Part shown: one piece after another, positions 42,388 to 50,062 of the stretch
How the letters are laid out: every line of letters begins with the position of its first letter
Numbering within the stretch: position 1 is the first letter of the stretch
From: Hymenobacter sp. PAMC 26628
GTDB taxonomy: Bacteria; Bacteroidota; Bacteroidia; Cytophagales; Hymenobacteraceae
NCBI RefSeq assembly: GCF_001562275.1
Contig: NZ_CP014304.1
Span: 3,658,001 to 3,722,000, forward strand
Length of the DNA: 64,000 bases
Direction of reading: 5' to 3'
Translations under genes and position numbers: made by a program
The notes under the pieces: generated by a model
Seen by the model: the letters and a program-made list of their open reading frames with translations, nothing else
The model's database searches: none
Told to the model about the DNA's origin: nothing

Positions 42388-42490
42388 ACGTCATGCTGAG
42401 CTTGCCGAAGCATCTCTACCGCGGCAGTAATCATAATTAGTTGAGCAGTAGAGATGCTTCGGCTGCGCGGACGCCAGACGAGCATAACCG
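42388..42490. repeat. REP-like palindromic element, family 1 (copy F)
   Basis: Left arm ACGTCATGCTGAGCTTGCCG with AAGCATCTCTACCGC; right arm GCAGTAGAGATGCTTCGGCT plus GCGCGGACGCCAGACGAGCA. The right arm has the same extra block as copy D at 36494. Confidence 0.8.
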
Positions 42491-42602
42491 CCTGATTTCG
42501 GCAATGCAAAAAAAGGCAGCCGGTCCCGCAACGGGCCGGCCGCCTTTTTTTGCGGACCTTTGCCCGTTCCAACTCCACCCATCCCATTCAACACTCCTAA
42601 GA

Positions 42603-43680
42603 ATGACTCAAGACCACGTGCGGGACTTGAAGGGCCGCGCCGAGGCCCTAAGGAGGTATCTTTGACTACGATACCCGCAAAAACCAAGTGACCGCGGCCG
42701 AGGCCGAAACCCTGGCTCCCGACTTCTGGGACGACTCCAAGGCGGCCGAAACCAAGCTCCGCGAAATCAAGGCCATCAAAACCTGGACCGACGACTTCGA
42801 GGCCGTGCAGCAAGCCGTGGCCGATGTGGAAGTGCTCTTCGACTTTTACAAGGAAGGCGAGGCAACCGAAGCAGAGCTCCAAGCCGAATTTGACGGGGCC
42901 CAGCAGAAAGTGGAGGCCCTAGAATTCAAGCGGATGCTCTCCAACGAAGAAGACCAGTTGCCGGCCGTCATCGAAATTAACCCCGGAGCGGGCGGCACCG
43001 AAAGCCAGGACTGGGCCGAGATGCTCATGCGCATGTACATCATGTGGGGCGAGCGCCACGGCTTCGGCGTGCGCCAGCTCAGCTACCAGCCCGGCGAGGG
43101 CGCGGGCATCAAGTCGGCCTCGCTGGAAATCGACGGACCCTTTGCCTATGGCTACCTCAAGAGCGAGATTGGCGTGCACCGCCTCGTGCGCATGTCGCCG
43201 TTCGACAGCAGCGGCCGGCGGCACACTTCGTTCGCGTCGGTGTTTGCCTACCCGGTGGTCGACGACACGATTGTCATTGACATCAATCCCGCCGATATCT
43301 CCTGGGACACGTTCCGGGCCGGCGGCGCGGGCGGCCAGAACGTGAACAAGGTCGAAACCGCCGTGCGCCTCACCCACGCGCCGTCGGGCATCGTCATCGC
43401 CGTGCAAATCGAACGCAGCCAACTCATGAACAAGGAGCACGCCCTGCGCATGCTCCGCTCGCGCCTCTACCAAGTGGAGATGGACAAGCGCCACGCCGAG
43501 CGCGATAAGATAGAAGCCACTAAAAAGCGCATCGACTTCGGCTCCCAAATCCGCAACTACGTGCTGCACCCGTACAAGCTCATCAAGGACCTGCGCACCG
43601 GCATCGAGCGCACCGACGTACAAAACGTGCTGGACGGCGACCTGGACGAGTATATCAAAGGTTTCCTGATGCAGCACTAG
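42603..43680 (+). CDS. prfB: Peptide chain release factor 2, with programmed +1 frameshift
   Basis: Zero-frame part 42603-42662 ([20 protein letters not shown]) ends at TGA 42663-42665; after a +1 shift the frame continues from GAC at 42664 to the TAG at 43678-43680. Total about 358 residues. RF2 hallmarks: SPF tripeptide (residues about 198-200, [10 protein letters not shown]) that reads UGA, and GGQ (about 243-245, [18 protein letters not shown]) that triggers peptide release. Regulation is built in: shortage of RF2 slows reading of UGA and increases frameshifting. An IS element begins on the base after the stop. Confidence 0.95.
42651..42666 (+). promoter_or_regulatory. prfB programmed frameshift site
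   Basis: AGGAGG (Shine-Dalgarno-like) TAT CTT TGA C: the classical RF2 autoregulatory site with slippery CTT followed by the UGAC stop context. It is the only strong Shine-Dalgarno-like element tied to a function in the window. Confidence 0.92.
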
Positions 43681-44517
43681 AGGCTGTTCTGTACTGAGGG
43701 TTAAATTTGGGGTATGGCGACAACGCGGTGTTACCCCAGTGATATTTCGGACGATGAATGGGCATTTGTGTGCCCCTACCTGTGCTTGATGCGTGAAGAT
43801 GCGCCCCAACGGGAACACCCGTTGCGCGCCCTCTTTAATGGCTTGCGCTATCTGGCCCACACAGGTTGCCCCTGGCGTTACCTGCCCCACGACCTGCCGC
43901 CCTGGGCGGCCGTGTACCAGCAATGGGAGCGCTGGCGGGACGCCCGCGTATTCGAACGTATCGTACACGACTTGAATGAGTTGCAGCGAATGTTACTGGG
44001 CCGGGCAGCTACACCCACGGCCGTCATTTTTGACGGGCGCACGCTGCAAAGCACGCCTGAGAGTGGACACCGGGCGGGCTATGACGGAGCCAAACGGCGC
44101 AAGGGAAGTAAAGCGCACATCGCCGTGGATACGCTGGGCCACCTGCTGAGCGTGGTCGTCACCCCGGCTAATGAGCAGGAGCGGGCGCAGGTGGGCGAGC
44201 TATGTCGGCAGGTGCAGGAAGTGACGGGTCAAACGGTCGAGGTCAGCTTCGGCGACCAGGGGTATACGGGGGAGGACCCGGAGTACGAAGCGGCGGTGCA
44301 TGACATTGACTTGCAAGTAATTATGAAACCAGAAGGGCAGACTGGTTTTGTATTATTGCCCCGCCGGTGGGTGGTCGAACGCAGCTTTGCCTGGTGCAGC
44401 CGCTTTCGGCGGCTGGCCCGCGACCACGAGCGCTTGAGTCAGACCTTACAGCAGCTTCATTTTGTCGTTTTTGCCTGTATTATGCTCGCCCGACACGCTT
44501 CAAGTACATAACAGGCT
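43681..44517 (+). mobile_element. IS5-family insertion sequence with CTAG target duplication
   Basis: 837-base element. Ends: left AGGCTGTTCTGTACT, right (inverted) AGCCTGTTATGTACTTG, about 12 of 15 matching. Flanked on both sides by CTAG (43677-43680 and 44518-44521), fitting the YTAR target of IS5. The left CTAG includes the TAG stop codon of prfB. One transposase gene fills the element. Intact ends, duplication and reading frame suggest recent movement. Confidence 0.88.
43714..44511 (+). CDS. IS5-family DDE transposase
   Basis: 265 residues in one frame, no frameshift. N-terminal DUF4096-type region (YPSDISDDEWAFVCPYL; GLRYLAHTGCPWRYLPHDLPPW). Catalytic triad: AVIFDGRTLQ (Asp107), FGDQGYTGED (Asp181) and RWVVERSFAW (Glu222, in the YREK-like block). 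It carries out cut-and-paste or copy transposition of the surrounding element. The stop lies six bases before the element's right end. Confidence 0.95.
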   Translation: MATTRCYPSDISDDEWAFVCPYLCLMREDAPQREHPLRALFNGLRYLAHTGCPWRYLPHDLPPWAAVYQQWERWRDARVFERIVHDLNELQRMLLGRAATPTAVIFDGRTLQSTPESGHRAGYDGAKRRKGSKAHIAVDTLGHLLSVVVTPANEQERAQVGELCRQVQEVTGQTVEVSFGDQGYTGEDPEYEAAVHDIDLQVIMKPEGQTGFVLLPRRWVVERSFAWCSRFRRLARDHERLSQTLQQLHFVVFACIMLARHASST

Positions 44518-44545
44518 CTAGGGGCGCTATAGCTCTCACTAAAGC

Positions 44546-44596
44546 AAGCCCGCCGGGGCTGGGGCCCTAAAGGAGGCCACCAGCCCCGGCGGGCTT
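44546..44596. terminator. Original prfB terminator, now downstream of the IS
   Basis: Perfect 17-base arms AAGCCCGCCGGGGCTGG and CCAGCCCCGGCGGGCTT around a 17-base loop, followed by CGCATTT. Before the insertion it would have started about 29 bases after the prfB stop. Confidence 0.75.
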
Positions 44597-44993
44597 CGCA
44601 TTTAGCAGTTGGCGGTCGCTTTTCCAACGGAGCCGCAAGCGACGAAGACAAACACGTGAACTACAGGCCAGCACGAAACCATAATACTAGCTGGGCTTAA
44701 AACAAAATGTACCAAGCGACAATCGTTTATTTTCAACAACCTGTTTTTGTAGCATTTCTGGCAATTTATGTATCATAGCATCTTTAACTATTAAGCTTAA
44801 TGTTTACATATCCAAATATTTTCCGCTCATATGATTTATCATATACTCTAATTTTAATTAGATAAAATACTATTCGTTAAGATAAAATAAAGTTTTTTTT
44901 CCTCATTCATTCACCATACTTTTAGCCGACGTAATAATTTTTTGACTTAAAGACCACCATTACTTCACTTCTTCACATCTTTTTTCATTACTT
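44597..44993. other. AT-rich spacer before the second SusC locus
   Basis: About 400 bases without a supported gene, much richer in A+T than its surroundings. A -7-like TACTTTTA lies at about 44919, some 65 bases before the expected susC start. No repeats or RNA recognised. Confidence 0.6.
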
Positions 44994-45010
44994 ATGAAAA
45001 AATATTACTC

Positions 45011-48000
45011 ATGAGCTTGGTGCTCATGTTCACCCTCTTCCACCAAGTAATGGCCCAGACGCGGACCATCTCGGGTAGAGTAATCGACCAGACTAACGGT
45101 GGCGGCCTGCCAGGCGTAACGGTGCTGCTGAAAGGCACCACCACCGGTGTATCAACCAACGCCGATGGCGGCTTTACCCTGGGTGTGCCCGCCAGCGGTG
45201 GTACGCTGACGTTCAGCTCCGTGGGCTTCGTCACCCAAGACCAACCCATTGGCAGTTCGGCTGTGATGTCGGTGGCCATGGCCACCGATACCAAGCAATT
45301 GAACGAAATTGTGGTGATGGGCTATGGTACCCAGCAAAACCGCCGTGAAGTAAAAGGCGCCGTTTCCACAGTAAACTCGGCCGATTACAAAGACCAGCCC
45401 ATCATTGGCGTTGACCAGGCTTTGCAAGGCCGGGCGGCTGGCGTGCAAGTAACCCAAAGCTCGGGCACTCCTGGCGGCGGCATCAGCGTGCGTGTGCGCG
45501 GCGCGGCTTCCATTGGGGCCAGCAACGAGCCGCTGTACGTGGTGGATGGCCTGCCCGTAATTACCGGCAGTACGACTCAGGTAGGCGCGGGCGGCCAGCT
45601 GACCAACGGCCTGAATGACCTCAACCCCAACGATATTGAATCCATCGAAGTGCTGAAAGATGCGGCTTCGGCGGCTATCTACGGCTCGCGGGGCTCGAAC
45701 GGTGTGGTGCTCATCACCACCAAGCGGGGCAAGTCGGGCAAGGCCCGCGTTGACCTCGACTACTACACCGGGGCCCAATCGGTGTGGAAGCGCCCCCAGG
45801 TGCTGAACGGGGCTCAGCAAACCCAGCTGTTTCTGGACGCCGCCGCGGGCGCGTATCCGGCCAACGCGGCCGGTAACTACCCTACTGATTTTGGTCCTCC
45901 TAATGCTCGGTACGTATTTCGCAGCAACGCCGACCTGGCCGCCTACATCTACGGTCCCGGCGATGCGACCGTCGTGAACGGCTTGGCCCAGTACGTGGAC
46001 GCCGGCCCCATCCGGCCCCTGAGCCAGTTCCAGAACCCCACCACGTCTACCAGCACCGACTGGACCAAAGAGGTACTGCGCACGGCCCCTATCAGCAACT
46101 ACGGCCTTACTTTTTCGGGCGGTTCGGATGCCAGCCGTTATCGCTTGGCGCTAAACTACTTCGACCAGCAGGGCACATTCATTGGCTCGGGCTACACCCG
46201 GGGCAGCGCCCGCTTGTCGGTGGATAATAAATTGTCGGAAAAAATCCGGATGGGGGTCTCCATTGGCCTGAGCCAAAGTGTTAACAACCGCATTAACAAC
46301 GACAACAACATCTACGGCGTGCTGACGACGGCTCGTCTGTACCCCAGCGATTTGCCCATCTACAACGCGGACGGTACCTACTACAAAAACGGCTCGCTGG
46401 AAAACCCCGTGGCGGCGGGCAAAGAGCCCTACTTCAAATCCACGAACAGCCGCTTGATTGGCAGCCAGTACACCGAGTTTGAGCTGATCAAAAACCTGAA
46501 GTACCGGGCCACGTTCGGCATCGATTACACTTACGGGCGCGACGACGTTTTCCTGTCAACCCTGACAAACGCCGGGGCCGCCGTGCGCGGCGATGCCACT
46601 GCGGCCACCATACAAAACCTGAACTACAACCACATCAGCTCACTCAACTACAACAAAACTTTTGGCACCGACCACAGCCTGAGCGCTTTGGCTGTGGCCG
46701 AGTACCAGCGCAATTCCGAAAGCGACATCTTTACCGAAGTAACGGGCTTCCCCAGCAATGCCATCCGCGAACTTTCGGCGGGCGCTACCAAGACGAACGC
46801 CACTTCCTCTTCCACTGGCCGGGCCCTGTTTGGTGTGTTGGCCAAGGTAGATTACGCCTACAAGGGCCGTTACCTGCTCGGCGCGTCGGTGCGCCGCGAC
46901 CAGTCTTCTACCTTCGGGGCCGATAACCAGGTGGGCTACTTCCCGGCGGTATCTGCCGGTTGGCGCGTAATTGAGGAAGGCTTCCTCAAGGACCAGACTA
47001 CCCTGAGCGAATTGAAGCTGCGGGGCAGCTACGGCGAAACCGGCAACCAGGCCCTCGGCGACTTTAGCTCGCGCGGCCTCATCAGCCCCGGCCGCAACTA
47101 CCTCGACCAGGGCGGCCTGTCGTTGTCGCAGCTGGCCAACCCCAACCTGAAATGGGAGCGGACGCGCCAGACCAACATAGGCGTGGACTTCGGCCTCTTC
47201 CAGAACCGCCTTTATGTTTCGGCCGACGTGTACCAGCGCAAGACCGACGCCCTCTTACTCGCGCAGAACCTTCCGTCCGACACCGGCTTTCTGAGCTACA
47301 GCGCCAACGTGGGCAACATCGAGAACAAAGGCCTCGAGTTCGCGCTGACGACCATCAACTTCCGTAACGAGGGCACCGGCTTCAACTGGGAAACCAACTT
47401 CAACATCAGCTTCAACCGCAACTTGGTGACGCTGTTGTCGGACCCCAATCCGCTGGGCATTGCAACGGGCTTCGCCAGCCGCCTCATCGTGGGCCAGCCC
47501 CTGGGGGCGTTTTACGGCTACCGCGTGGACCACATCTTCCAGACCCAGGAGGAAATCAACGCGCTGAACGCCGCCTCGACTACCGGTGCCTACCAGTCCC
47601 CCAGCACCCGGCCCGGCGACATCAAGTTTAAAGACCTGAACGGGGATGGCCGCATAACTGCTGCCGACCAGGAAATCATGGGCAATGCCCAGCCGAAGTA
47701 TTACGGCGGCATCACCAACACGTTCCGCTTCATGAATTTCGACCTTAGCGCCTTCCTGCAATACAACGTGGGCAACAAAGTGTACAACAACCCGCGGGCC
47801 TACACCCAGGGCATGAGCAGCGTGTACGGCCAGGACGTGGCGGTGCTGAACCGGTGGACGCCTACCAACACCGACACCGACATGCCGCGGGCCGTGTACA
47901 ACGACCCCAATAACAACGCCCGGACTTCGGACCGGTTCCTGGAGGACGGTTCGTACCTGCGCCTGAAAAGCCTGACCCTAGGCTATTCTCTGCCTTCGGC

Positions 48001-48214
48001 CTTGGCTACCCGCGCCCACCTGCGCACCGTGCGCATCTACGTGCAGTCGCAGAACCTGGTGACCTTCACCAAATACACGGGCCTCGACCCCGAGGTTAGC
48101 ACCGCGAACACGGTAAGCGCAACAAACAATTCGGGAAACACCGTGCTTGGCACGGACTTCTTCACCTATCCTCAGGCGCGTACCATCACCGGCGGCGTTA
48201 CGCTTGGGTTCTAA
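45011..48214 (+). CDS. SusC/RagA-family TonB-linked outer-membrane transporter (locus 2), start region frameshifted
   Basis: 1067 residues from ATG 45011 (MSLVLMFTLFHQVMAQ). The likely original start is ATG 44994 (followed by six A), where one more A would read MKKILLMSLVLMF; as given, that frame stops after six codons. The paralogue at 50063 has seven A at the same place and an intact MKKMLLMSLMLV. The remaining signal lacks its Lys-Lys n-region, so export may be weakened unless the base is a sequencing error or a phase-variable site. The rest is complete: regulatory domain (ISGRVIDQTNGGGLPGVTVL), plug (LNEIVVMGYGTQQNRREVKG; LYVVDGLPV; SAAIYGSRGSNGVV), barrel and final Phe. Confidence 0.92.
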   Translation: MSLVLMFTLFHQVMAQTRTISGRVIDQTNGGGLPGVTVLLKGTTTGVSTNADGGFTLGVPASGGTLTFSSVGFVTQDQPIGSSAVMSVAMATDTKQLNEIVVMGYGTQQNRREVKGAVSTVNSADYKDQPIIGVDQALQGRAAGVQVTQSSGTPGGGISVRVRGAASIGASNEPLYVVDGLPVITGSTTQVGAGGQLTNGLNDLNPNDIESIEVLKDAASAAIYGSRGSNGVVLITTKRGKSGKARVDLDYYTGAQSVWKRPQVLNGAQQTQLFLDAAAGAYPANAAGNYPTDFGPPNARYVFRSNADLAAYIYGPGDATVVNGLAQYVDAGPIRPLSQFQNPTTSTSTDWTKEVLRTAPISNYGLTFSGGSDASRYRLALNYFDQQGTFIGSGYTRGSARLSVDNKLSEKIRMGVSIGLSQSVNNRINNDNNIYGVLTTARLYPSDLPIYNADGTYYKNGSLENPVAAGKEPYFKSTNSRLIGSQYTEFELIKNLKYRATFGIDYTYGRDDVFLSTLTNAGAAVRGDATAATIQNLNYNHISSLNYNKTFGTDHSLSALAVAEYQRNSESDIFTEVTGFPSNAIRELSAGATKTNATSSSTGRALFGVLAKVDYAYKGRYLLGASVRRDQSSTFGADNQVGYFPAVSAGWRVIEEGFLKDQTTLSELKLRGSYGETGNQALGDFSSRGLISPGRNYLDQGGLSLSQLANPNLKWERTRQTNIGVDFGLFQNRLYVSADVYQRKTDALLLAQNLPSDTGFLSYSANVGNIENKGLEFALTTINFRNEGTGFNWETNFNISFNRNLVTLLSDPNPLGIATGFASRLIVGQPLGAFYGYRVDHIFQTQEEINALNAASTTGAYQSPSTRPGDIKFKDLNGDGRITAADQEIMGNAQPKYYGGITNTFRFMNFDLSAFLQYNVGNKVYNNPRAYTQGMSSVYGQDVAVLNRWTPTNTDTDMPRAVYNDPNNNARTSDRFLEDGSYLRLKSLTLGYSLPSALATRAHLRTVRIYVQSQNLVTFTKYTGLDPEVSTANTVSATNNSGNTVLGTDFFTYPQARTITGGVTLGF

Positions 48215-48234
48215 CCTTTTGCTTCTTCTCAACC

Positions 48235-49620
48235 ATGCATATAACTAATTTTCGCCAGCTCGCCACCCGCTCGGCCCTGCTACTGAGCCTGGGGCTAACC
48301 GTGGGTGCGTGCGACAAAGCGGTCAACGTTCAGCCGTCGAACAGTGTGAGCTCAACTGCTGGCTACAGCACCAAGGAAGATGCCGCCGCTGGCTTGCTTG
48401 GCTGCTACGATGCCGTGCAAAACGTTGATTACGACGGTGTAGGCTTCCCGTCAACGGTTGACTTGCTGGCCCGAGAAATCCGGGAAGTGGGCACGTTTAA
48501 CACCACTTTTGGCCTGATAAACCAGAACCAGACTTCAGCGGATAACGTGCAGGTAGGCAACACCTGGAACGCCATTTACACCGCCATCAACCGCGCCAAC
48601 TACCTGCTCCAACAAAGCGATAAGATTACTGACCCCGCGTTTCCGAAGCTGGCTACTCAGGCCCAGGCGCGGGCGTTGCGGGCCTACCACTACATGAACC
48701 TGCTGGCCTTGTGGGGCGGCAGCCCCCAAGGCTACGGCTACGACGGGGGTCTCGGGGTGCCGCTGCGCCTCACGCCAACCACGGCCGTTGGCCCGGAAAC
48801 CGATGCCATTCCCCGCTCAACCGAGGCCCAGGTAGCCGCGGCCATCCGGGCCGACCTGGATTTCGCCATCGCCAACTTGGCGGCCGGCACTGGCAACCGC
48901 GTTACCAAAAACTCGGCCCTGGCCCTGCGGGCTCGCTTCGAACTGCGGATGCGCAACTACGCCGATGCCCTGTCGTTTGCCAAGCAGGTGCCCGCCACGG
49001 CTGGGTTTGCCACGGCGGCAGCCACGGGCGTCACAACGCCCGATGCCCTCTGGCAACTGGTGTTTTCGAACACAGACCAGAACCTGTTTGCTTTTTACTG
49101 GTACCCTGCCCCGGGCGGACGGAACGAATTTGACCCGGGCACAGGCTTTGCCGCGGCGCACCCGGCCGGCGACCGCCGCTTGGCCGTCAACGTAGCTACT
49201 GCGCCTGCGGGCACCACGCTCAAATACACCCGCACCGCTACCCGCGACGACCCCTTCAACGTGGTGCGCTACGCTGAGGTAGTGCTTACTTTGGCCGAAG
49301 CTGCTGCCCAAACCGGCGACCTGGCCACAGCAGCGCTGCAACTCAACGTCATCCGCACCCGGGCCGGCCTGGCCCCAACCACGGCTACAACGGCTTCGGA
49401 CTTGATTACCGATATCCTGTTGCAGCGCCGCTTGGAACTAGCTTACGAGGGCAACTACTGGTTCGACCTGCGCCGCACCAACACCGTGCAATCGACCTTG
49501 GGCACGGCCCCCCCGGCCGCAGCCAACGCCTGGAACCAGACCTACCGCAACCTATTCCCGATTCCAGTGCGCGAAATCAACGTCACCAACGGGCTGATTG
49601 CGCAGAACCCACAGTACTAA
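48235..49620 (+). CDS. SusD/RagB-family outer-membrane lipoprotein (locus 2)
   Basis: 461 residues, 20 bases after the susC stop. Lipoprotein signal with lipobox VGAC (TRSALLLSLGLTVGACDKAV). SusD blocks: AYHYMNLLALWGG, EAQVAAAIRADLDFAIANL, VIRTRAGLAPT, LLQRRLELAYEGNYWFDLRR and the C-terminal LFPIPVREINVTNGL. It is the binding partner of the SusC protein at 45011. No glycoside hydrolase, peptidase or sensor is in the cluster, so substrate is open. A perfect terminator follows. Confidence 0.95.
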   Translation: MHITNFRQLATRSALLLSLGLTVGACDKAVNVQPSNSVSSTAGYSTKEDAAAGLLGCYDAVQNVDYDGVGFPSTVDLLAREIREVGTFNTTFGLINQNQTSADNVQVGNTWNAIYTAINRANYLLQQSDKITDPAFPKLATQAQARALRAYHYMNLLALWGGSPQGYGYDGGLGVPLRLTPTTAVGPETDAIPRSTEAQVAAAIRADLDFAIANLAAGTGNRVTKNSALALRARFELRMRNYADALSFAKQVPATAGFATAAATGVTTPDALWQLVFSNTDQNLFAFYWYPAPGGRNEFDPGTGFAAAHPAGDRRLAVNVATAPAGTTLKYTRTATRDDPFNVVRYAEVVLTLAEAAAQTGDLATAALQLNVIRTRAGLAPTTATTASDLITDILLQRRLELAYEGNYWFDLRRTNTVQSTLGTAPPAAANAWNQTYRNLFPIPVREINVTNGLIAQNPQY

Positions 49621-49635
49621 TTTTCAGCAAAACCA

Positions 49636-49682
49636 TTGCACAAAAAAGCCCAGGCCAAGTTGGCCTGGGCTTTTTTGTGCAA
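49636..49682. terminator. Bidirectional terminator after locus 2
   Basis: Perfect 22-base arms from TTGCACAAAAAAGCCCAGG to its inverse, loop AGT. It lies between susD and the hslU 3' fragment, the same arrangement as the terminator at 55412-55459 beside the intact hslU. Confidence 0.92.
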
Positions 49683-49699
49683 TGCAATCCGATGAGACC

Positions 49700-49799
49700 T
49701 CAGAGAATGCACTGGCTCAGGTTGCGGTTTTTCACCATGCTGGCCAGATGCTCATCGACCAGATCCGCCGTGATCCGGACGTGAGCGTGGGGCCCTATT
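49700..49799 (-). pseudogene. Stray 3' end of hslU
   Basis: The minus strand reads GPHAHVRITADLVDEHLASM then VKNRNLSQCIL and a stop at 49702-49700, nearly the same as the last 30 or so residues of the intact HslU (GPHAHIQITAALVEERLASM, VKNRDLSQYIL). About 80 percent of the 100 bases agree. Homology stops abruptly at about 49799. Changes are mostly conservative, so it looks like the end of an hslU from a related strain or an old duplicate that kept coding character for a while. No start, no other hslU sequence. Confidence 0.85.
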
Positions 49800-50062
49800 G
49801 TATATGTAACTAGGTTTATTACGACCTAATGCACTACTCTTCTGTACCGATACCACTAATAGCAGAAAGAACAGTAAAATTGTCAAATAGCTGGTAAAGA
49901 GGATTTTGTGAGATACGTCATTTTACTATTGGTCAAAAAAATCCAATTAACTAATACATAATTTATTTTCTTCCATTCTAAATCATTACCTTTTGAACGG
50001 CATATCATCTACTAAATCCAATTTTTCACTTGCCCAAGCGGGCAAAAAACTCTTTTGCGTAC

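Noticed and set aside
42919-43968. 349-codon minus-strand frame across prfB and the IS
   Set aside because: Crosses the IS junction and is antisense to two certain genes.
44522-44600. tRNA-like start GGGGCGCTATAGCTC
   Set aside because: No anticodon arm, T-arm or acceptor pairing follows; the hairpin there is the prfB terminator.
49598-49813. Small plus-strand frame after susD
   Set aside because: It covers the terminator and the antisense of the hslU fragment; no independent support.
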